This document shows positions 44,220 through 51,758 of a stretch of 64,000 bases of DNA, in pieces. The stretch lies in NCBI RefSeq assembly GCF_023544665.1, contig NZ_JAMJFL010000018.1, forward strand, positions 78,859 through 142,858. The letters run 5' to 3'. The translations under genes and the position numbers were made by a program. How positions within the stretch are numbered: position 1 is the first letter of the stretch; each line of letters starts with the position of its first letter. A model generated the notes under the pieces. That model was not told the origin of the DNA and did no database searches. It saw only the letters and a program-made list of their open reading frames with translations. Source of the DNA: Streptomyces sp. YS415. GTDB lineage: Bacteria; Actinomycetota; Actinomycetes; Streptomycetales; Streptomycetaceae.

Positions 44220-44639
44220 CACCGTGTCACTCCCCACCGCCAGCAGACCGCTCGCTTCCGTGTCCGAAGACCCGGCTCCCCAACGGCTGCCCGGCTTGCG
44301 CTGTTTTACGCCGCCGGGAGGCGAGATGCGGCTCGTGTGGCCGATTCTGCCCCCGTTTCCCATGAAGAAGGACGAACGACCTCGCCCGAAGATTCCCAAC
44401 GAGGGAAAAATTCCAGCCAATTGACATCGCGGACGAGCAGGGCCGGTCCCGGCGGTCGGCACTCGGATCCGGGAGGCAATCTCCCCCAATGGCCGGACAA
44501 CTCCCCATCTCTCGCCCACGGTACGGAAGTTCAGCTTCCGGACGGCTCTTCGAGTTACCTGTGCGTCGGTAGTAGGCTCGCGCCGTTTGTTGACGCACAT
44601 GTGTACCCCCGTCCGGTGGGGGTCGAGCTGGGGGAGGCC
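44220..44639. other. 420-bp divergent promoter region of cvnA
   Basis: Relatively AT-rich for this genome around 44340-44430. No supported gene. It holds a possible cvnA promoter at 44549-44578 and a GGAAG/CTTCC hairpin at 44525-44539. Confidence 0.5.
44549..44578 (+). promoter_or_regulatory. Possible cvnA promoter
   Basis: Weak -35 TTCGAG, 18-base spacer, good -10 TAGGCT. About 55 bases of leader before the ATG. Confidence 0.35.
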
Positions 44640-47480
44640 ATGCGCTTTCGCGGGAAGTCCATCCGCCGGAAGATCGTGGCGTTGCTTCTCGTGCCGCTGG
44701 TGTCCCTCACCGCGATCTGGGGCTTCGCCACGGTACTGACGGGTCGTGAGGCACAGCAGCTGTTCAACGTGTCGTCCGTCGTCGAGGAGATCGGCTATCC
44801 CCTCGAGGACACGGTCCGTGTCCTGCAGCAGGAACGTCGGCAGACGCTTGTCCACCTCGCCGACCCGCGCGCCTCCGACGGGTTCGCCGCCCTGAGGCGC
44901 AGCCGCAGCGCCACCGACGAAGCCGTCGCCGAGATCCGCAGGAACGCCAAGAACCCCGACGTGCGCGACGCGATGGGCCAGGGCACGGACGAGCGCCTCA
45001 CCGCCGTCATGGACGCCTTCGACGGCATCGCCTCCCTGCGCCGCAGCGTCGAGGACGGCACCGTCAACCGGGCCACCGCCCTGAACCTCTACAACAGCCT
45101 GGTCGAACCCTGTTACATCCTGCTCGCCAACCTCCACGTCGTCGACAACGTGGAGATGGACAAGGAGTACCGCGCCCTGGTCAGCCTGGCGCGTGCCCGT
45201 GAGCTGCTCTCCCGTGAGGACGCCCTCCTCGGCTCCGCGCTGATCGTCGGCAGGCTCACGCGACAGGAGCTCCGCGAAGTCTCCGACTACGCCGCCCAGC
45301 GCACCCTGATCTACGAAGTCAACCTCCCCCTGCTGCCCTCCTGGGAGCGGGACCGCTTCACCCGCTTCTGGAAGAACGCCGCGAGCGCCCCGCTGCGCGT
45401 CGCCGAGGAATCCGCCGTCTCGACCGGTCCCGGCACGCCCAGCGGTGTCACGGCGAAGAGCTGGGACGCCGCGGCCGGAAATGTCCTCGAAGAACTCGCC
45501 GAGCTCAACGACCAGGCGGCCGACCGCTACCAGGACCGCGTCCGGCCGGTCGCGATGGGCGTCATCGCCAAGGCCGCCATCGCCGGCGTGCTCGGTCTCG
45601 TCGCCCTGCTGGTCTCGCTGGTCCTGTCCGTCCGCATCGGCCGCACCCTCATCCGCGACCTGCGGCAGCTGCGCCTCGACGCCCACGAGGCGTCCGGTGT
45701 CCGCCTGCCCAGCGTGATGCGCCGCCTGTCGACGGGCGAGCAGGTCGACGTGGAGACCGAGGTCCCGCGCCTGGAGTACGACAAGAACGAGATCGGCGAG
45801 GTCGGCCAGGCCCTCAACACCCTCCAGCGCGCCGCCGTCGAGGCCGCCGTCAAGCAGGCCGAACTGCGCGCCGGCGTCTCCGAGGTCTTCGTCAACCTCG
45901 CCCGCCGCAGCCAGGTGCTCCTGCACAAGCAGCTCACCCTCCTCGACACCATGGAACGCCGGACCGAGGACACCGACGAACTCGCCGACCTGTTCCGCCT
46001 CGACCACCTGACCACCCGCATGCGCCGGCACGCCGAGGGCCTGGTCATCCTCTCCGGCGCCGCCCCCTCCCGGCAGTGGCGCAAGCCCGTCCAGCTCATG
46101 GACGTGGTGCGGGCCGCCGTCGCCGAGGTCGAGGACTACGAGCGCATCGAGGTCCGCCGGTTGCCCCGGGTGGCCGTCACCGGCCCGGCGGTCGCCGACC
46201 TCACCCATCTCGTGGCCGAACTCCTGGAGAACGCCACGGTGTTCTCCCCGCCGCACACCGCCGTCCATGTGCTCGGCGAACGCGTCGCCAACGGCTTCAC
46301 CCTGGAGATCCACGACCGCGGACTCGGCATGGCCGCCGACGCGCTCCTGGACGCCAACCTCCGCCTGGCCGAAACCCCCGAGTTCGAGCTCTCCGACACC
46401 GACCGGCTCGGTCTCTTCGTGGTCAGCCGGCTCGCTCAGCGGCAGAACGTCCGGGTCTCCCTCCAGCCCTCCCCGTACGGCGGCACCACTGCCGTCGTGT
46501 TCATCCCCGACGCCCTGCTGACGGACGACGTACCGGACACCAACGGTCTCGGCTTCCGGCTGGACCGGCCCGGCCCCTCCAAGGAGGCCGAGCTGGAGGA
46601 GGCCCGCCGGCAGGAGGAGAGCCGCCGGACCGCCCTCGCCCAGGTGCCCGTACAGCTGCCCGGGCTGCCCACCCAGCTCCTCGACGGGCCGGTCGAGCTG
46701 GAGGCGCCCGTCGATCTGGACGCCCTGGGCGACTTCCCGGACGGGCTGGACGACGAGGACGGGGAGCGCGGCGGCCTCTTCCGCCCGCGCCGCTCCCACC
46801 TCGCCCGCGCGGAGGACCCCACCGCCCGCAACGCCACGCCGGATTCCACCGACCCGGACCATGCCGCCGCGGAGGACGACCTGGGCGCCGCGGTCGGGCT
46901 GCCCCGGCGCCGGACGCCGAAGCTGGTCAGCTCGCACGGGCGCCCCGTCACCGAGCAGCGCACCCGGCGCGACGAGGCGGAGGAGCACCCGACGGGCGCC
47001 GGCCGCCACGACCCGGCCGGCCCGGCACCGCTGCCCAGCCGGCGGCGCGGGGACGCGCCCCTGCGCCGCGGCCCCGGCGCCTCCGACCCGGTCGGCGAGC
47101 GCACCGGCCCGCCCGCGGGCCGGGACTCCTCGGGGGCGCCCTCCCCCCTTCCCCGGCGCACCCGGCGCGCGGAGATCGAGTCCAGCAACCCGGGCGCACC
47201 CGACCGGCGCCCCGCCCCCGTGCCCGAGCAGACCGGCTCCGGCACCGGGCCGCTGCCGCGGCGGGTCCGCCAGGCCAATCTCGCACCACAGCTCAAACGG
47301 GATCCCGCCCGACCGACCGAGGGCTCGACGGAGCCCACCGAGCGGGACGCCGACGAGGTACGCAACCGCATGGCCTCGCTCCAGCGCGGCTGGCAGCGCG
47401 GCCGCGAGGAGAACGCCGCGGGCGACGACGCCCCCAGCGGCACAGCACCACGAGGAACGACAAAGGGGGACGGTCGATGA
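44640..47480 (+). CDS. cvnA: CvnA: conservon sensor histidine-kinase-like protein with NIT domain
   Basis: 946 residues from ATG 44640. TM1 (about 11-32, RKIVALLLVPLVSLTAIWGF), an extracytoplasmic nitrate/nitrite-sensing (NIT) domain to about 300, TM2 (about 307-334), a HAMP-like linker, and a HATPase_c domain (HLVAELLENATVFSPP, EIHDRGLGM, RLGLFVVSRLA, about 515-630). The last ~300 residues are disordered, rich in Pro/Arg/Gly with repeated LPRR-type motifs. Conservons are G-protein-like systems in which CvnA senses a signal and works with CvnB, CvnC and the GTPase CvnD at the membrane. The stop overlaps cvnB (ATGA). Confidence 0.9.
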   Translation: MRFRGKSIRRKIVALLLVPLVSLTAIWGFATVLTGREAQQLFNVSSVVEEIGYPLEDTVRVLQQERRQTLVHLADPRASDGFAALRRSRSATDEAVAEIRRNAKNPDVRDAMGQGTDERLTAVMDAFDGIASLRRSVEDGTVNRATALNLYNSLVEPCYILLANLHVVDNVEMDKEYRALVSLARARELLSREDALLGSALIVGRLTRQELREVSDYAAQRTLIYEVNLPLLPSWERDRFTRFWKNAASAPLRVAEESAVSTGPGTPSGVTAKSWDAAAGNVLEELAELNDQAADRYQDRVRPVAMGVIAKAAIAGVLGLVALLVSLVLSVRIGRTLIRDLRQLRLDAHEASGVRLPSVMRRLSTGEQVDVETEVPRLEYDKNEIGEVGQALNTLQRAAVEAAVKQAELRAGVSEVFVNLARRSQVLLHKQLTLLDTMERRTEDTDELADLFRLDHLTTRMRRHAEGLVILSGAAPSRQWRKPVQLMDVVRAAVAEVEDYERIEVRRLPRVAVTGPAVADLTHLVAELLENATVFSPPHTAVHVLGERVANGFTLEIHDRGLGMAADALLDANLRLAETPEFELSDTDRLGLFVVSRLAQRQNVRVSLQPSPYGGTTAVVFIPDALLTDDVPDTNGLGFRLDRPGPSKEAELEEARRQEESRRTALAQVPVQLPGLPTQLLDGPVELEAPVDLDALGDFPDGLDDEDGERGGLFRPRRSHLARAEDPTARNATPDSTDPDHAAAEDDLGAAVGLPRRRTPKLVSSHGRPVTEQRTRRDEAEEHPTGAGRHDPAGPAPLPSRRRGDAPLRRGPGASDPVGERTGPPAGRDSSGAPSPLPRRTRRAEIESSNPGAPDRRPAPVPEQTGSGTGPLPRRVRQANLAPQLKRDPARPTEGSTEPTERDADEVRNRMASLQRGWQRGREENAAGDDAPSGTAPRGTTKGDGR

Positions 47481-47914
47481 CCGCACCGAAGGCGACCGGC
47501 CACACCGCGACCACCGCGTCCGGCGAGCTCAACTGGCTCCTCGACGACCTGGTGGACCGCGTCGCCAGCATCCGCAAGGCCATCGTCCTCTCCGGGGACG
47601 GACTGCCGACGGGTGCGTCCAAGGACCTGACCCGGGAGGACAGCGAGCACCTGGCCGCCGTGGCCTCCGGCTTCCACAGCCTCGCCAAGGGCGTGGGCCG
47701 CCACTTCGAGGCGGGCAGCGTACGGCAGACGGTCGTCGAACTCGACGACGCCTTCCTGTTCGTGACGGCCGCCGGCGACGGCAGCTGCCTCGCCGTCCTC
47801 TCGGACGCCGACTCGGACGTCGGGCAGGTCGCTTACGAGATGACTCTCCTGGTCAAGCGGGTCGGGGTGCATCTGGGTACCGCTCCACGCACCGATCTGC
47901 CCGCGGGCGGGTAG
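47477..47914 (+). CDS. cvnB: CvnB: roadblock/LC7 protein
   Basis: 145 residues. A roadblock/LC7 domain over about 18-125: LNWLLDDLVDRVASIRKAIV, GLPTGASKDLTREDSEHLAA and VELDDAFLFVTAAGDGSCLA. These proteins regulate small GTPases, here the partner of CvnD. It starts inside the cvnA stop (ATGA), and cvnC follows 9 bases later. Confidence 0.95.
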   Translation: MTAPKATGHTATTASGELNWLLDDLVDRVASIRKAIVLSGDGLPTGASKDLTREDSEHLAAVASGFHSLAKGVGRHFEAGSVRQTVVELDDAFLFVTAAGDGSCLAVLSDADSDVGQVAYEMTLLVKRVGVHLGTAPRTDLPAGG

Positions 47915-47923
47915 TGGGATGAC

Positions 47924-48319
47924 ATGAGTGCAGACGGTCAGGGAAGAAGCCACTGGTTCGACGACGAGGCGGGACCGGTCGTCCGTCCGTACGCCATGAC
48001 GCGCGGCCGCACCACCAGTGCGGCCCAGCACCGCCTCGACCTCATCGCGGTGGTCGTCGCGGAGTCGCGCGCGGACGACCCGGAACCGGATTCGACCCTT
48101 TCCCCGGAGCACGTGGACATCGTCGGTCTGTGCCGCGACGCCCCCCAGTCGGTCGCCGAACTCGCCGCCGAACTCGACCTGCCCATCGGAGTGGTACGCG
48201 TCCTCGTCGGCGATCTGGTGGACGGGGAACTCGTCCATGTGAACCGGCCCGTTCCCCCGGCGGAACTGGTCGACGAGAGCATTCTGCGCGACGTGATCAA
48301 CGGGCTCCGGGCGCTGTGA
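47924..48319 (+). CDS. cvnC: CvnC: DUF742 protein
   Basis: 131 residues. DUF742: RSHWFDDEAGPVVRPYAMTR at the N-terminus, GRTTSAAQHRLDLIAVVVAE and a winged-helix-like half (EHVDIVGLCRDAPQSVAELA, LPIGVVRVLVGDLVDG). The C-terminus ILRDVINGLRAL is the usual family end, so the gene is complete. Its stop is overlapped by the start of an unusual 57-codon ORF rather than by cvnD. Confidence 0.95.
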   Translation: MSADGQGRSHWFDDEAGPVVRPYAMTRGRTTSAAQHRLDLIAVVVAESRADDPEPDSTLSPEHVDIVGLCRDAPQSVAELAAELDLPIGVVRVLVGDLVDGELVHVNRPVPPAELVDESILRDVINGLRAL

Positions 48320-48489
48320 CCGGCGCGGGAGGCGGGGTCGCCACCGACGCCCTCCGGGAACGCGAGGGCGAGCGCACCCTCCTGATCGCCACCCGCGGCT
48401 TCCGCGACGTACTCGTCATCGAAACCCCCGGCGGCGGACGCTCCGGCACACCGCCGCCCGACCCATCAAGCAGGAGAAGAGAACGATGA
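48316..48489 (+). CDS. 57-residue ORF resembling a hydantoinase A/oxoprolinase fragment
   Basis: GTG 48316 to TGA 48489. It overlaps the cvnC stop by 4 bases (GTGA) and the cvnD start by 4 bases (ATGA), so it is translationally coupled on both sides. Residues 7-35 include VATDALREREGERTLLIA followed by TRGFRDVLVI, which match the conserved N-terminal segment of HyuA/5-oxoprolinase proteins (typically TVATNALLER.G.RT.L.TT.GFRDVL). The rest, PGGGRSGTPPPDPSSRRRER, is low-complexity. It cannot be an active enzyme. Either a gene remnant lodged in the operon or a fragment recruited as a small protein. In other conservons cvnD normally follows cvnC directly. Confidence 0.6.
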   Translation: MTGAGGGVATDALREREGERTLLIATRGFRDVLVIETPGGGRSGTPPPDPSSRRRER

Positions 48490-49091
48490 TCTTCGGGCGT
48501 TCTGAGCGCGGCAAGCCCCCGGTCGAGCCCGTCACGCTCAAGATCCTGGTGGCCGGCGGCTTCGGGGTGGGCAAGACCACCCTGGTCGGCGCGGTCAGCG
48601 AGATCAGGCCGCTGCGCACCGAGGAGTTCCTCACCGAGGCCGGCCGCCCCATCGACGACACGCGCGGGGTGGAGGGCAAGAACACCACCACGGTGGCGAT
48701 GGACTTCGGCCGCATCACCCTGCGCGAGGACCTCGTGCTGTACCTGTTCGGGACGCCCGGCCAGGAGCGGTTCTGGTTCATGTGGGACGAGCTCTCCGAG
48801 GGCGCGCTCGGCGCCGTCGTGCTGGCCGACACGCGCCGCCTGGAGGACTGCTTCGCCGCCGTCGACTACTTCGAACGGCGCTCCATACCCTTCCTCGTCG
48901 GCGTCAACTGCTTCGAGGGGTCCGCCCGTTACCCGGCCGACGACATCAAGCGGGCCCTCGACCTCGACGAGGACGTCCCCGTCGTGCTGTGCGACGCGCG
49001 TGACCGGGAGTCCGTGAAGGAAGTCCTCATCGGCGTCGTCCAGCACGCCATGGCGTACGCGGCGGACCGCAGGCAGGCCGTCGCCACCTGA
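48486..49091 (+). CDS. cvnD: CvnD: Ras-like small GTPase
   Basis: 201 residues. P-loop KILVAGGFGVGKTTLVGAVS at about residues 19-38, switch region RGVEGKNTTTVAMDFG, G3 motif LFGTPGQERFWFMWDE and VGVNCFEGS in place of the usual NKxD. It is the GTPase of the conservon, acting at the membrane with CvnA-C. The start overlaps the small upstream ORF, which leaves 166 bases between the cvnC stop and the cvnD start. A strong terminator follows. Confidence 0.95.
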   Translation: MIFGRSERGKPPVEPVTLKILVAGGFGVGKTTLVGAVSEIRPLRTEEFLTEAGRPIDDTRGVEGKNTTTVAMDFGRITLREDLVLYLFGTPGQERFWFMWDELSEGALGAVVLADTRRLEDCFAAVDYFERRSIPFLVGVNCFEGSARYPADDIKRALDLDEDVPVVLCDARDRESVKEVLIGVVQHAMAYAADRRQAVAT

Positions 49092-49104
49092 TCCCGTGTG
49101 CGCA

Positions 49105-49138
49105 CGGCCCGTACCCCCGCCGACCGGGGTACGGGCCG
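49105..49138. terminator. Bidirectional terminator between cvnD and glpK
   Basis: Perfect 13-bp stem CGGCCCGTACCCC/GGGGTACGGGCCG with an 8-base loop between convergent genes. Confidence 0.88.
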
Positions 49139-49168
49139 CGGCTCGTGGAGGGCCGCACGCGCGCGTGT

Positions 49169-50680
49169 CTACTCCTCGCCGTCCTCCAGCCAGCCGAAGC
49201 TCTTCTCCACGGCTTTGCGCCAGTTGCGGTACTCGCGGTCCCGCACCGCCGCGTCCATCGACGGCGTCCACTCGACGTCCCGCTGCCAGTGGGCCTTCAG
49301 CTCGTCGAGGTCGTTCCACACCCCGGTCGCGAGCCCGGCCGCGTACGCGGCACCCAGGCAGGTCGTCTCGGACACCCGGGGCCGGATCACCGGCACATCG
49401 AGCACATCCGCCTGATGCTGCATGAGCAGGTTGTTCTTCGTCATGCCGCCGTCCACCTTCAGGGTCGTGATCTGCACCCCGGAGTCCTGGTACATGGCGT
49501 CCACGACCTCGCGCGTCTGCCAGCTCGTCGCCTCCAGCACCGCGCGCGCGAGATGGGCCTTCGTGACGTACCGGGTGAGCCCGGTGACCACCCCGCGCGC
49601 GTCGGAGCGCCAGTACGGCGCGAACAGACCGGAGAACGCGGGCACGATGTACGCGCCCCCGTTGTCCTCGACGCTCGCCGCCAGCGACTCGATCTCGTCC
49701 GCGGAGCGGATGATGCCGAGCTGGTCGCGGAACCATTGGACCAGCGCGCCCGTTATGGCGATCGACCCCTCCAGGCAGTACACCGGCGCCTCCCCGCCGA
49801 TCTTGTAGCCCATCGTCGTCAGCAGACCGTTCTTCGACGGCACCGGCCGGTTGCCGGTGTTGAGCAGCAGAAAGCTGCCCGTGCCGTACGTGTTCTTCGC
49901 GGTGCCCACGTCGTAGCAGGCCTGCCCGAAGACCGCCGCCTGCTGGTCGCCGAGCGCGGAGGCGACCGGCACGCCGGCGAGCTGGCCGACGGCGGTGCCG
50001 TACACCTCGGCGGAGGAGCGGATCTCCGGCAGGACCGCCTCGGGGACGTTCATGGCGGAGAGGATCGAGGAGTCCCACTGGAGGGTCTCCAGGTCCATCA
50101 GCATGGTGCGGCCTGCGTTCGTCACGTCGGTGACATGCCGGCCGCCGTCCGTGCCGCCCGTGAGGTTCCAGATCAGCCAGGAGTCGATGGTGCCGAAGGC
50201 GATCTCGCCGCGCTCGGCGCGTGCCCGGAGCCCGGGCACGTTGTCCAGCAGCCAGGCCGCCTTGGGCCCGGAAAAGTAGCTGGCCAGCGGCAGGCCCGTC
50301 CGGTCGCGGAAGCGGTCCTGCCCGTCCGGGCCGCCGAGCTGGCTGCACAGCGCGGAGGTGCGGGTGTCCTGCCAGACGATCGCGTTGTGCACGGGCTTGC
50401 CCGTCGCGCGGTCCCAGAGCACGGTCGTCTCGCGCTGGTTGGTGATGCCGAGCGCGCTGAGCTGGTCGGCGCGCAGCCCCGCCTTGGCGATGGCCCCGGC
50501 GACCACGGCCTGCACCTTGGACCAGATCTCGGTGGCGTCGTGCTCCACCCAGCCCGGCTTGGGGAAGATCTGGCGGTGTTCGCGCTGGTCGACGGCGACG
50601 ATGGCGCCGTTCCGGTCGAAGATGATGCAGCGGCTGGAGGTGGTGCCCTGGTCGATAGCGGCGACGAACTTCTCCGTCAT
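49169..50680 (-). CDS. glpK: Glycerol kinase
   Basis: 503 residues. An FGGY kinase: KFVAAIDQGTTSSRCIIFDR (phosphate-binding loop), AIVWQDTRTSALC, GTIDSWLIWNLTGG, GDQQAAVFGQACYDVGTAKN and VDGGMTKNNLLMQHQADVLD. Full length and intact. It phosphorylates incoming glycerol to sn-glycerol 3-phosphate. It follows glpF by 22 bases. No glpD dehydrogenase or GylR-type IclR regulator is next to it, unlike the gyl operon of S. coelicolor, so this may be a second glycerol-uptake locus. Confidence 0.95.
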   Translation of the reverse strand: MTEKFVAAIDQGTTSSRCIIFDRNGAIVAVDQREHRQIFPKPGWVEHDATEIWSKVQAVVAGAIAKAGLRADQLSALGITNQRETTVLWDRATGKPVHNAIVWQDTRTSALCSQLGGPDGQDRFRDRTGLPLASYFSGPKAAWLLDNVPGLRARAERGEIAFGTIDSWLIWNLTGGTDGGRHVTDVTNAGRTMLMDLETLQWDSSILSAMNVPEAVLPEIRSSAEVYGTAVGQLAGVPVASALGDQQAAVFGQACYDVGTAKNTYGTGSFLLLNTGNRPVPSKNGLLTTMGYKIGGEAPVYCLEGSIAITGALVQWFRDQLGIIRSADEIESLAASVEDNGGAYIVPAFSGLFAPYWRSDARGVVTGLTRYVTKAHLARAVLEATSWQTREVVDAMYQDSGVQITTLKVDGGMTKNNLLMQHQADVLDVPVIRPRVSETTCLGAAYAAGLATGVWNDLDELKAHWQRDVEWTPSMDAAVRDREYRNWRKAVEKSFGWLEDGEE

Positions 50681-50702
50681 GACGTCCCCTTCGTGGGTTC
50701 CT

Positions 50703-51428
50703 TCAGAAGGCTGCGTTGAAGATGAGCCCGGACAGCGCCCCGCCGATCAGCGGTCCCACCACGGGGATCCACGCGTAACCCCAATCGGAGGTGCCCTTGT
50801 TGGGGATCGGCAGCACGGCGTGCGTCAACCGCGGACCGAGGTCGCGGGCCGGGTTGATGGCGTATCCGGTGGGACCGCCGAGCGACAGACCGATGCCGAC
50901 CACCAGGAAGGAGACGATCAGGATCGCCGTACCGGACTGGCCGAGCCCTTCGGTCAGCCCGAACGCCAGGACGGGCAGCACCAGTCCGACAGTTGCGATG
51001 ATCTCGGTGACGAGGTTCGCCACGGGCCGGCGGATCGCGGGGGCGGTGGCGAAGATGCCGAGGGTCGGCTGGGCCGTGTCCTCCTCCGCGTTGGCCTGGA
51101 ACTGCGCGAAGTAGGCCAGCCAGCACAGCACCGCGCCGAGGATCGCCCCGACCAGCTGGCCGGCGACGTAGACATGGACCGTGTCCCATTCCCCGGTGTC
51201 GACGGCGATGCCCAAGGTCACCGCCGGGTTCAGATGCCCGCCGGACAGCGGCGCGGCCGTGTACGCCCCGGCCAGCACGCCGAAGCCCCAGCCGAAGGCG
51301 ATGACGACCCAGCCCGCGTCCTTCGCCTTGGAGTCCTTCAGTACGACGGCGGCGACGACTCCGGCGCCGAAGAGGATCAGGATCGCGGTTCCGATGACCT
51401 CACCGAGGAAGATGTCCCCGTTGCTCAT
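50703..51428 (-). CDS. glpF: Glycerol facilitator GlpF (aquaglyceroporin)
   Basis: 241 residues, six helices with the two pore half-helices GGHLNPAVTLGIAVD and TGYAINPARDLGPRL. The aspartate after the second NPAR marks a glycerol-conducting MIP rather than a pure water channel. First gene of glpF-glpK, likely transcribed from the 330-bp upstream gap. Confidence 0.94.
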   Translation of the reverse strand: MSNGDIFLGEVIGTAILILFGAGVVAAVVLKDSKAKDAGWVVIAFGWGFGVLAGAYTAAPLSGGHLNPAVTLGIAVDTGEWDTVHVYVAGQLVGAILGAVLCWLAYFAQFQANAEEDTAQPTLGIFATAPAIRRPVANLVTEIIATVGLVLPVLAFGLTEGLGQSGTAILIVSFLVVGIGLSLGGPTGYAINPARDLGPRLTHAVLPIPNKGTSDWGYAWIPVVGPLIGGALSGLIFNAAF

Positions 51429-51758
51429 GGCGGCTCCTAGGCGCTGGCCCGGGGTGATCGACCCCGTTCCTCCGTGCAGGGTGCGTTTCCCGTGGCGACT
51501 TCAGCCGAAGGCAGGGAAGTCCCGCGCCCCGCCCGGCGTCCGTGACGAGCGTGCCGTCGTCGTCGCATCGCCCCAGGGGCCGGTTGTGGCTGGATCAGGC
51601 GGACGCCGCACGGGCGCAGTGCCTGGTACGCCGTGAATGTACGGCGATGTCGACTGACACCGGAAGTGTTCACCGGTGTCCCAAGGGCGTCAAGGTCGCG
51701 GACGGGAACGGTTGAGGGCACCTTCGTACGCTCGTACGCGGCACCGCCAGGCCCGGAC
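51429..51758. other. 330-bp upstream region of glpFK
   Basis: No gene is supported. It contains the GACACCGG/CCGGTGTC inverted repeat at 51656-51680 and otherwise nothing I can recognise; no clear promoter hexamers. Confidence 0.5.
51656..51680. promoter_or_regulatory. Inverted repeat GACACCGG-N9-CCGGTGTC
   Basis: An 8-bp perfect inverted repeat with 9-base spacer, 79 bases past the stop of the EAL/GGDEF gene and 228 bases before glpF. Either a terminator or an operator; the half-site GACAC also resembles the WhiA motif. Confidence 0.4.

Noticed and set aside
44362..44424. 20-residue ORF MKKDERPRPKIPNEGKIPAN in the cvnA upstream region
   Set aside because: No ribosome site and no supporting context. 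The region's lower GC content makes a chance ORF likely. Worth a conservation check only.
43596..47480. Longer start for CvnA covering the upstream region
   Set aside because: The extra 348 residues are antisense to the minus-strand membrane gene and have no protein-like features. The signal-anchor helix begins right after ATG 44640.
43611..47486. 1291-residue minus-strand reading frame opposite cvnA
   Set aside because: A high-GC shadow frame. Only its last 202 codons (43611-44219) look like a real protein.
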